A stretch of 39,572 nt of DNA, from contig JAFZUS010000111.1 in NCBI GenBank assembly GCA_017618275.1, positions 1-39,572 of the forward strand, in the 5' to 3' direction. The notes under the pieces were generated by a model. The model was not told where the DNA came from. It saw nothing but the letters and a program-made list of their open reading frames with translations, and searched no databases. How positions within the stretch are numbered: the stretch's first letter is position 1; each line of letters opens with the position of its first letter. This document shows, piece after piece, positions 32,772 to 39,572 of this stretch. The stretch is from Prevotella sp. GTDB lineage: Bacteria > Bacteroidota > Bacteroidia > Bacteroidales > Bacteroidaceae. The position numbers and the translations under genes were made by a program.

Positions 32772-33728
32772 ATGGATACTTATCACACTTCATATTGTAA
32801 ACCACTTAATATGATTATAGATACAGAGGAACGTGGACTCTACTTCAGAAGAATCCCAATAGGGAGTTCTTTTGACAGGTTTCTTGTACGTGTTGTCGGC
32901 AGCGACGGACAATGTGCATTCTCAGGTGATTTCTATCGAAATGGGAGACTGTATCTGTCAACGGGTAACCTTCCTGATGGAGACTATTTCCTTGAGGTTT
33001 TCAATTGTGCAAGGGAATCTGGACGATTTAGAGGATATGTTCAAAACAATGAGGCTCATGTGAGAGTTGTTAATGGTACTCCATCATTCTGTGAACCGTG
33101 GTGTTTACGAGACAATACCTCGATTATCCAACGGTTCAGTCATACACGAAGGACGATCCAACAACTGCTTGCTGCAGATAGTTCCTATCCTTGTCATCAT
33201 CCGGAAATCAAACGACAGGCCGCTTCTATTACTGCAGGGATAGAGGATGACTATGGTAAATTGCTTGCCGTTCACGACTGGGTGGCAGAGAATGTCTTTT
33301 ACGACTATGACTCTTTGCGTCAGGACAGCCATCGGTTAGTTTCTGTCGGAAGGTCTACGATTGAAGTTTTAAGAACGAGGAGGGCAGTCTGCCAAGGTTA
33401 TTCTGACCTGGCAGTCTCTCTTCTCCGAGCCTGTGGTATCCCTTCGGTCAGTATCGGGTGCTTTGCCCTTGGACAGGGTTGTTCGGGAGGATGGGAGAGG
33501 CTGGAAAACCGCGTTAACCGTCCTAATCATGCTTTCACCACAGCCTTGATTCTCGGCAGATATGTCATGATGGATATAACTTGGGATTCCGACAACGAGT
33601 ATTCAGGCGGTCGGTATAAATATAAGACTGGATATGGCAAAACACGAAAGTACTTTGATGTTTCACCAATACTTCTTTCGGCAACCCACCGCCTTATTTA
33701 CAATTCTGAGGATTATAACTCTGATTAA
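32772..33728 (+). CDS. Transglutaminase-like cysteine peptidase family protein (copy 2)
   Basis: The ATG at 32772 gives 319 residues and lies 16 bases after the Clp-type stop; the earlier ATG at 32733 is within that gene. The N-terminal beta-sandwich (about 5-105, with N-L-P-D-G-D-Y-F-L-E-V) vaguely recalls the corresponding part of the CbxX-type protein. The core has C207 in V-C-Q-G-Y, H253 in P-N-H-A-F and D268 in M-D-I-T-W, the complete transglutaminase-type triad. No signal peptide. It ends the JAB-E1-Clp gene run. A second copy sits at the other side of the island on the opposite strand. Confidence 0.82.
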   Translation: MDTYHTSYCKPLNMIIDTEERGLYFRRIPIGSSFDRFLVRVVGSDGQCAFSGDFYRNGRLYLSTGNLPDGDYFLEVFNCARESGRFRGYVQNNEAHVRVVNGTPSFCEPWCLRDNTSIIQRFSHTRRTIQQLLAADSSYPCHHPEIKRQAASITAGIEDDYGKLLAVHDWVAENVFYDYDSLRQDSHRLVSVGRSTIEVLRTRRAVCQGYSDLAVSLLRACGIPSVSIGCFALGQGCSGGWERLENRVNRPNHAFTTALILGRYVMMDITWDSDNEYSGGRYKYKTGYGKTRKYFDVSPILLSATHRLIYNSEDYNSD

Positions 33729-33879
33729 AAGAATCTTAAGTATGTCTTCTTGAAAGGATAATGGGCTTTTAAATGTTTCAAAGATTCAAATAACCGTTAT
33801 TTATTCAATATATGTAAACAATTGAACACTCATATTTCATTTTTTCCATAAAAAAAGCCATATTCTCCAAAAATATACC

Positions 33880-33887
33880 TATCTTTG
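33880..33887 (+). promoter_or_regulatory. -7 element for the TIR operon
   Basis: TATCTTTG matches TAnnTTTG exactly, 25 bases before the TIR gene ATG. No TTTG lies at the usual -33 position. It marks the start of a separate transcription unit from the JAB-E1 island. Confidence 0.55.
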
Positions 33888-33912
33888 TGGCCAATAAACA
33901 ATTTATGGAAAT

Positions 33913-35217
33913 ATGGATCACGATGTTTTTATAAGCTACTCAAGCCAGGACATGAAGGCAGCCCAAGCCATTTGCCATGTCTTAGAACAGAACGAAATAA
34001 GGTGTTGGATGGCGCCTCGTAACATTCCACCAGGATCCGACTATGGTGATGTGATAGACGATGCCATCAAGTCATGTAAGGTTGTTGTCGTCATTTTCTC
34101 TGAAACAGCAGCAGAATCCCAATGGGTTAAGGGTGAACTTAACATCGCCTTTGAGGAGCAGAAAACCATCATTCCATTCCGACTTGACAATACGCCCTTA
34201 AAAGGCCAAAATCGGGTGATGCTCAATAAGACACACTGGATAGATGCCTATCCCGATTATAAGATCAAGTTTAACGACCTGGTGACTGCCGTAGCCTTGT
34301 CCGTTGGAAAGGAAGTCATTAGTGGCCCCCCCCCCTTGCCCCCAAAGACGACGGACTACAAGAAGCCCATCATCATCGGCGTGATTTCAATTCTGATCAT
34401 CGCAGCGATTTCATTTATATATCCTCTTATTGCCAAGCAGATGCATTCCTTTACCTACGACAAACAGGGACTGCATGTAAAGATAAAGGGGCTCACGACT
34501 CCGCAAGAAGAGGCTATAGCCACTCTATTAGACAATATGGTCTTAGTCGACGGAGGCATATTTGCCATGGGCAATACCGAGGAAATGGCCGACTATCTGA
34601 CAGAGCAAGACAGCCTGAGCAATACTATTCATGAAGTAGAATTGGATAAATTCTACATTTGCAAATATGAGGTAACTCAAAAACAATGGAGGGCGTTCTT
34701 TCCTACAGAAGGCAAATGTATTGCAGACGGAGAAGACACAGCCATGGACATGCTGTCATGGGAGGATGCGAAGGCATTTGCAGACACACTTTCCACCATC
34801 TCAGGACTTCGATTCGCTTTGCCTACAGAGGCACAATGGGAGTTTGCTGCCAGAGGCGGGACAAAAACTCACCATTACATTTTTTCCGGGAACGATGACG
34901 CGACAGAGGTCGGCTGGACTTCGTTTGAAGAACTGACTTCGGCACATGAAGTAGGCGGAAAGCGATACAATGAGTTAGATCTTTATGATATGACGGGGAA
35001 TGTGATGGAATGGTGCAGTGACTATTTCGACCTGTACTCATCAGAGAAAGTGGTGAATCCTCAGGGGCCGAGCAAGGGTGTCAATCGTGTGTTGCGTGGT
35101 GGAGATTTCCGGATAGAGAACCTCTACGACATGAAAACGGCTACCAGATATTTCGATTCTCCCTTTGTCAACAGACGGGGAGCCGGACTCAGACTAGTCA
35201 TTAACATTGAAAAATAG
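33913..35217 (+). CDS. TIR - transmembrane - FGE-fold (formylglycine-generating-enzyme-like) protein
   Basis: The 434-residue protein starts with a TIR domain (about 3-130): D-V-F-I-S-Y-S-S-Q-D, C-W-M-A-P-R-N-I-P-P-G, and the likely catalytic E75 in S-Q-W-V-K-G-E-L, as in NAD-cleaving TIRs. A proline-rich linker (138-144) encoded by a C10 tract leads to one membrane helix (about 152-174). Residues about 207-432 are an FGE-sulfatase fold: L-P-T-E-A-Q-W-E-F-A-A-R-G-G, G-N-V-M-E-W and V-L-R-G-G-D. The C-terminal region lacks the cysteine pair of true FGE, so it is probably a binding module. Expected topology is TIR inside and FGE outside the inner membrane. It leads an operon with an NTF2-like and two WD40 proteins. 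Confidence 0.88.
   Translation: MDHDVFISYSSQDMKAAQAICHVLEQNEIRCWMAPRNIPPGSDYGDVIDDAIKSCKVVVVIFSETAAESQWVKGELNIAFEEQKTIIPFRLDNTPLKGQNRVMLNKTHWIDAYPDYKIKFNDLVTAVALSVGKEVISGPPPLPPKTTDYKKPIIIGVISILIIAAISFIYPLIAKQMHSFTYDKQGLHVKIKGLTTPQEEAIATLLDNMVLVDGGIFAMGNTEEMADYLTEQDSLSNTIHEVELDKFYICKYEVTQKQWRAFFPTEGKCIADGEDTAMDMLSWEDAKAFADTLSTISGLRFALPTEAQWEFAARGGTKTHHYIFSGNDDATEVGWTSFEELTSAHEVGGKRYNELDLYDMTGNVMEWCSDYFDLYSSEKVVNPQGPSKGVNRVLRGGDFRIENLYDMKTATRYFDSPFVNRRGAGLRLVINIEK
34326..34335 (+). repeat. C10 homopolymer inside the TIR-FGE gene
   Basis: Ten consecutive C encode part of G-P-P-P-L-P-P in the linker between the TIR domain and the membrane helix. Such tracts can slip. A gain or loss of one base would leave a free cytoplasmic TIR domain with no membrane or FGE part. 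Confidence 0.9.
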
Positions 35218-35224
35218 TGTTGTT

Positions 35225-35827
35225 ATGAAAAAGGAGTTATCTATTATTATATTAATATTAGCGGTCATACCCGCCTCTGCTCAGGAAACTGCCGAACAGA
35301 AAGATGCCAGAAGACGTATGTTCATTGATGATTTCCTGACAACCTACGAAGCAGCATACGAAAAAAAGGAAATAGATTACATCGCCAATTTCTTCAGTGA
35401 CGATGCGCTGATTATCACGGAGACGAAGAAACTTAAGCCTGCGGGAACTAAAGAAATCATACCCTCCACCCAGAAGACCCGTCCCTATAAAACGATTGTG
35501 GAGAATCGCAAGGAATATATCCGGCGGTTACGGGATATCTTCAATTCAAACACATCCATCAAATTGAGTATCGCCAGCAAAAAAGTTAAGCAACATGCCA
35601 AATACCCCGAAATCTATGGCGTAAATTTCACTCAACTTTGGAAAGACCAGAATGGAGGGGATAACTTGGAAAGCCAGATGCCAGGATTCGTGTTCTTGAT
35701 GATCGATTTCAAGCATTCAGAACAGACGCCGATCATTCATGTCAGGACATGGCAGCCCAAAGACAACATTGAAAAAGAGCAAGACAAATATTTCCTCAGA
35801 GATTTTATGATATATGAAACGAAATAG
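35225..35827 (+). CDS. Secreted NTF2/SnoaL-like protein of unknown function
   Basis: I choose the ATG at 35225 (M-K-K-E-L-S), seven bases after the TIR gene stop; an earlier frame start adds M-K-N-S-V-V. The 200-residue protein has a signal peptide ending at A-S-A-Q (about 1-20). The body has the NTF2-like order of helices and strands: F-L-T-T-Y-E-A-A-Y-E-K-K-E-I-D-Y-I-A-N-F-F-S-D-D-A, then V-E-N-R-K-E-Y-I-R-R-L-R, then strands ending I-H-V-R-T-W-Q-P. The fold often binds small ligands or forms adaptors. The end overlaps the next gene by 14 bases, so the two are translationally coupled. Confidence 0.72.
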   Translation: MKKELSIIILILAVIPASAQETAEQKDARRRMFIDDFLTTYEAAYEKKEIDYIANFFSDDALIITETKKLKPAGTKEIIPSTQKTRPYKTIVENRKEYIRRLRDIFNSNTSIKLSIASKKVKQHAKYPEIYGVNFTQLWKDQNGGDNLESQMPGFVFLMIDFKHSEQTPIIHVRTWQPKDNIEKEQDKYFLRDFMIYETK

Positions 35828-38246
35828 CATCCTATTGCTGTGGATGGTGTTATCGGTTTTCATTGTGAACTTGCATGCACAGACCTTACAGGTAACACTA
35901 AGCCCTGATAAGACAAAAGTTAACCGCTCTACCCAAAATGGTATAGCGACTATCTTCTTTGACAGCAGTATAGAGGATTTAAACATTATCTGCACAGATG
36001 AAAATCCAAACGAGAAAGTCATTCGGGACGAAAATGATGACAATCGTTGGTATATCAAAATCGATGTAAAAAAGGATTTGGAAGAAGATGGTGTCTGTTA
36101 CCGAAATTTCCTTCTAAAGTGTTCTGCTTCTGCCGAGTATTATCTGACAACAGATACGATTGCCCCCAATCAGGTATTATACTATACTGTCACTTTGCCG
36201 AATGAACTAGAGCCGAAACTACTGGAAGAAAAGGCCAAAAGCATTGCGACGAAAGTGAATAATTTGGTAGATGAAGGTGATTCATATAGTGCACGGCTAT
36301 TAGCTTTAGAAGCCTTACCGCCAAATCTGCCATACACCTGGGAAGCAGAAATGGCCTTAAGGAAGGCAACGATGGAGAATAGTACAGCCCTGCAAGGACA
36401 CCGCGATCGGATTATCTCGACTTGCTTTAGTCCTGATAATCAACGTCTGCTATCATATTCAGGAGATGGAACTGCCAAAATATGGGACGCTTCGACTGGA
36501 CGAGTCCTTATGACGTTAGCAGAACAATCCCATGACATTTCTTTTGCATCGTATAGCCCAAGCGGAAATTATATTGTCACCACAAATAAAGATAGTACCA
36601 TCAGAATTTGGGAGTCACATTCAGCAAAGCCCTTAAAAACCATCCATGCCCCTGCGCGAAGTGTTTCTGCATCTTTCAGCCCTGATGAAAGGCAAATAGC
36701 AGTTGCTGATTTAGATCTTTCAATCCGAGTATGGGATATTAGTACAGGTAAAATAGTTACATCCTGCAAATTCAAAGAATTCTTACCCTGGAATGTCATA
36801 TATAGTGCCGATGGGAATAAAATAATCTTTAGTACAATGGGCGATTATTGTCCGGTTGTTGCTTTAGATGCGAAAACGGGAAATGAATTATTCAGGTCGG
36901 AGAAGCCAAAAGATCAGCATGAAATGATATTATCTCTCGCCTGCAGCCAAGACAGCAAAAAAATACTTACAGCCTCAACAGACAGTACTGTGAGAGTTTG
37001 GGATATCTCTACAGGCGACAATCTGCTTGTCTTAAAGAACAAACAGCCGCAAATGATGATTTTCTCTGCTTTCATTATGGAAGGGAAGGCCATCCTTGGT
37101 ATTTCGTTTAACAAAATCATTACCGTTTGGAATGCAGAAAATGGAAAAGAGGTGTTTACTACCTTAGATGAAATAAACTCGCCTACAATACAAAAAATGT
37201 ACACAGGGGCTTCCCTTTCTCCAAATACAGGCTTTCTTGCACTATGTTCCTCAGATAATGTTGGTTGGTTACAAGACGCCTTGCCTGGCCCCGACAATCA
37301 GAAATACAAATTAAAGGCTTTCGTTAATGACGTGACGTACAGTCCTTCAGGTGACACGATTGCCGTTGCTATTGACCATCAAGTTCAAGTGTTGGATGCC
37401 AAAACAGGCAAAGCCCTCTATACTCTAGATGATGGAAAGGATGACTTCGAAACAGTTTCTTTTAGTCCGAACGGCCAATATCTTGTTTCAGGTTCTCACT
37501 TCAGCAAAACGATAAGAATATGGGATACCCAAAACAAACGCCTGTATAAGACTTTTAGCGGGAACCCAGATTGGGTCTATTCTGCATTTTTTAGTCCCGA
37601 CGGGAACCGTGTCATCTCTACATCAGGCTCCTATATATATATCTGGGATATAAATACTGGAGACATCTTAAGTATCTTAAAAGGGCATGAGATTCTAGTA
37701 ACAAAGGCATGCTATAGCCGGGACGGTCATCTTATTGCATCAGCATCTATTGACAACACACTGAGATTATGGGATGCCAAAACATATATATGTTTGAAAA
37801 CCCTTAAAGGACATTCTTCCAATGTTGAAGATGTCGCTTTCAGTCCTGATGGGAAATATGTTGCGTCTGCATCTGAAGATGGTTCCGTCATATTGTGGAA
37901 TTGTGTGACTGGAAATATTGCGAACATGCTTAGGGGACATGTATATGGAGTAGAATCTCTTGCTTTCAGTCCTGATGGGAGGTGCCTAATATCCACCGGA
38001 AAAGACAAGAAATTGATTGTTTGGGATGTTCAAACAGGACAAAAGTTAAATGCCTGGAGATCTTATTCTGAACCATTCGGTTCTTTATCATTTAGTGCCA
38101 ACGGCAGTTCAATCCTTGCAAGTTGTAATCATTCTGTTTATATTTGGAACTTGCCACCTCTGCAAGAACTCATTGACAAAACCCGTGAACGATTTAAGGA
38201 CAGACCATTAACCCAAGAGGAGAAAGTGCTATATAATTTGGAGTAA
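35814..38246 (+). CDS. Secreted WD40-repeat protein (paralogue 1)
   Basis: The 810-residue protein has a signal peptide (about 1-23, ending L-H-A-Q). Residues about 24-130 form a beta domain, then a helical segment (about 140-185) with G-D-S-Y-S-A-R-L-L-A-L-E-A-L-P, a pattern that often precedes WD40 blades in STAND/TIR-linked proteins. From about residue 195 to 790 there are roughly 12-14 WD40 repeats (F-S-P-D-G-x-Y-x-x-S-A-S-x-D-x-T-x-x-x-W-D), enough for two propellers. It should sit in the periplasm or on the surface beside the FGE domain of the TIR protein. The first 150 residues are closely shared with paralogue 2. Confidence 0.88.
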   Translation: MKRNSILLLWMVLSVFIVNLHAQTLQVTLSPDKTKVNRSTQNGIATIFFDSSIEDLNIICTDENPNEKVIRDENDDNRWYIKIDVKKDLEEDGVCYRNFLLKCSASAEYYLTTDTIAPNQVLYYTVTLPNELEPKLLEEKAKSIATKVNNLVDEGDSYSARLLALEALPPNLPYTWEAEMALRKATMENSTALQGHRDRIISTCFSPDNQRLLSYSGDGTAKIWDASTGRVLMTLAEQSHDISFASYSPSGNYIVTTNKDSTIRIWESHSAKPLKTIHAPARSVSASFSPDERQIAVADLDLSIRVWDISTGKIVTSCKFKEFLPWNVIYSADGNKIIFSTMGDYCPVVALDAKTGNELFRSEKPKDQHEMILSLACSQDSKKILTASTDSTVRVWDISTGDNLLVLKNKQPQMMIFSAFIMEGKAILGISFNKIITVWNAENGKEVFTTLDEINSPTIQKMYTGASLSPNTGFLALCSSDNVGWLQDALPGPDNQKYKLKAFVNDVTYSPSGDTIAVAIDHQVQVLDAKTGKALYTLDDGKDDFETVSFSPNGQYLVSGSHFSKTIRIWDTQNKRLYKTFSGNPDWVYSAFFSPDGNRVISTSGSYIYIWDINTGDILSILKGHEILVTKACYSRDGHLIASASIDNTLRLWDAKTYICLKTLKGHSSNVEDVAFSPDGKYVASASEDGSVILWNCVTGNIANMLRGHVYGVESLAFSPDGRCLISTGKDKKLIVWDVQTGQKLNAWRSYSEPFGSLSFSANGSSILASCNHSVYIWNLPPLQELIDKTRERFKDRPLTQEEKVLYNLE
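36129..36208 (+). repeat. 80-bp block nearly identical to 38568-38647
   Basis: Only three substitutions separate the two 80-base blocks in paralogous WD40 genes, although flanking DNA is clearly more diverged. This points to recent duplication with local gene conversion. Confidence 0.85.
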
Positions 38247-38261
38247 TTTAATTCTGAATCA

Positions 38262-39572
38262 ATGAAAAAGGTCGCATCAATTATTGGTTTCTCGTTGTTC
38301 TTATTGAGCGTGACAACTTACGCCCAAACGCTGCAGGTGACACTGAGTCCAGACAAGTCGAAAGTTGACCGTTCTACTAAAAATGGTACGGCAACCATTT
38401 TCTTTGACAGCAACATTGAAGACTTGAGTATTGTCTGCACAGATGAGAATCCAGATGAGCCTATCACTAAGATCAATGATAATCTGTGGTTCACACATAT
38501 TGACGTAAAGAAAGATATCGAGTCAGACGGTGTCTGCTATCGTAATTACCTGTTGAAATGCGGGGCGTCTGCCGAATATTATCTGACGACAGATACGATT
38601 GCCCCCAATCAGGTATTATACTATACCGTCACTTTGCCGAATGAACTTGAACCAAAATATTTAGAAGAAAAAGCAAAAAATCTTTCTAAAGAGGCTATTA
38701 AGATTGCAAATGAGGGTGATTCATATACAGCAATGCGTCTCGCATTAGAGGCTTTGCCAAGTGATTTAAATAATCCCGACAAACCATATACCATTGAAGC
38801 AGAAGTTGCATTGAGGAAAGTTTGTAGCCACCCCTCGACTTCAACGAGTAAGGCTGTCTTTAGGATAGAAGGTGTTAATTCTGGTGTTTTCACTCCTGAT
38901 AGTAAAAGCATCGTCACCGCTTCAATTCTCGGCAATGTCAATGTGTGGGATACAGAATCAGGACAAAATATAAGGTCATTTTGTGGATATACTTTTGACA
39001 TCAGTCCTGATGGAAAGTACATTGTTACTGATTCTGATAGTGACACTTTGAAAATCTGGAGTGTTGATACTGGCCAACTCATCAATACATTGGTAGGACA
39101 TACTGATCAAATTAAAACACTTTCCTTCAGCCCTAACGGCAATTATGTTATATCCTCCTCCGATGATGATACCGTTAAATTATGGGATGTAAAAACAGGC
39201 AAACAACTCTGGTCAAAGACAGAGCCTGTTTACTTCATATCTTTCAGCCCAGATAATAAACGAATAGTGGTCAATAAAGACGTGAGTTCAACCTTAGAAT
39301 ATCTGGAGATCTGGGATACAGAAAGTGGTCAGAAGATCCATACACTTGAGGGACATTCAGACCATGTTCATTCTGCCATTTTCAGCCCTGACGGCAAACG
39401 CATCGTTTCTGCCTCTTCTGACAAAAGCGTAAGGATATGGGATGTACAGACAGGACAGCAGGTATGCAGTCCCCTGGAGGGACATACAGGCAGGGTAAGG
39501 TCTGCCATTTTCAGCCCTGACGGCAAACACATTGTGTCTGCTTCCGAAGATGCAACCATGATAATCTGGGAT
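38262..39572 (+). CDS. Secreted WD40-repeat protein (paralogue 2, 3'-truncated by the window edge)
   Basis: The ATG at 38262 opens a frame of 437 codons with no stop before the window ends. It starts with a signal peptide (M-K-K-V-A-S-I-I-G-F, ending T-Y-A-Q). The leader beta domain and E-G-D-S-Y-T-A-M-R-L-A-L-E-A-L-P helical segment match paralogue 1. At least six WD40 repeats follow. The last two (around 39361-39572) are almost identical at DNA level, with the shared run S-A-I-F-S-P-D-G-K. It starts 15 bases after paralogue 1 on the same strand. Confidence 0.85.
   Translation, partial: MKKVASIIGFSLFLLSVTTYAQTLQVTLSPDKSKVDRSTKNGTATIFFDSNIEDLSIVCTDENPDEPITKINDNLWFTHIDVKKDIESDGVCYRNYLLKCGASAEYYLTTDTIAPNQVLYYTVTLPNELEPKYLEEKAKNLSKEAIKIANEGDSYTAMRLALEALPSDLNNPDKPYTIEAEVALRKVCSHPSTSTSKAVFRIEGVNSGVFTPDSKSIVTASILGNVNVWDTESGQNIRSFCGYTFDISPDGKYIVTDSDSDTLKIWSVDTGQLINTLVGHTDQIKTLSFSPNGNYVISSSDDDTVKLWDVKTGKQLWSKTEPVYFISFSPDNKRIVVNKDVSSTLEYLEIWDTESGQKIHTLEGHSDHVHSAIFSPDGKRIVSASSDKSVRIWDVQTGQQVCSPLEGHTGRVRSAIFSPDGKHIVSASEDATMIIWD
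38568..38647 (+). repeat. 80-bp block nearly identical to 36129-36208
   Basis: Second copy of the shared block described at 36129-36208. It encodes the segment running from Y-Y-L-T-T-D-T-I-A-P to T-L-P-N-E-L-E-P. Confidence 0.85.

Noticed and set aside
33913-35217. FGE domain as an active formylglycine-generating enzyme
   Set aside because: The C-terminal region lacks the cysteine pair needed for catalysis and no sulfatase gene is nearby; a binding role is more likely.

Overview
The window looks like a Bacteroidota chromosome, most likely Prevotella/Segatella of gut or rumen origin. The evidence is a SusC/SusD pair with a xylan-targeting polysaccharide utilisation locus (PUL), several promoters of the Bacteroidota form TTTG-N19-21-TAnnTTTG, an extracellular enzyme with a Prevotella-style C-terminal sorting-like tail, and short tandem repeats filling gaps between co-directional genes. 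No species-level claim is possible without a search.

Layout. (1) 1-349: the N-terminal start of a transposase (minus strand) abuts a 69-codon AraC-type helix-turn-helix remnant, apparently the last piece of a PUL regulator cut off by the insertion sequence. (2) 455-13137: a glucuronoarabinoxylan PUL, in order susC, susD, terminator, GH115 alpha-glucuronidase, a small outer-membrane-like protein, GH51 alpha-L-arabinofuranosidase and a multidomain CE1-type esterase. These remove glucuronic acid, arabinose and ester side groups; no endo-xylanase is present in the window. (3) 13190-19905: housekeeping block with tRNA-Leu(CAA), manC, a HIT protein, greA, a PAP2-family membrane phosphatase, an NAD-dependent epimerase and RNase R. 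It holds several repeat oddities: a palindrome shared by the manC and HIT 3' ends, an 8-bp tandem array joining two genes, and a 42-bp heptad repeat inserted in frame in RNase R.

(4) 20005-33728: an accessory island, more AT-rich from about 23 kb. It holds a CbxX-type AAA+ ATPase, two unrecognised proteins, a transglutaminase-like protein (minus strand), a WG-repeat lipoprotein, gene debris, an ECF-like sigma factor overlapping an anti-sigma-like/C39-peptidase-like/RyR fusion, a 148-aa E2-like or metal-binding protein, a JAB-E1 fusion (deubiquitinase-like plus ubiquitin-activating-like), a PH-like protein, a ClpA/ClpC-type double AAA+ unfoldase and a second transglutaminase-like protein. This reads as a ubiquitin-like modification plus protein-unfolding system under its own sigma factor; no ubiquitin-like protein could be identified.

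(5) 33880-39572 (runs off the window): an apparent operon of a TIR-transmembrane-FGE-fold protein, a secreted NTF2-like protein and two secreted paralogous WD40 proteins. The predicted topology puts TIR in the cytoplasm and FGE and WD40 modules outside the inner membrane, suggesting an envelope-sensing TIR conflict system. Regions 4 and 5 are the best candidates for undescribed biology.
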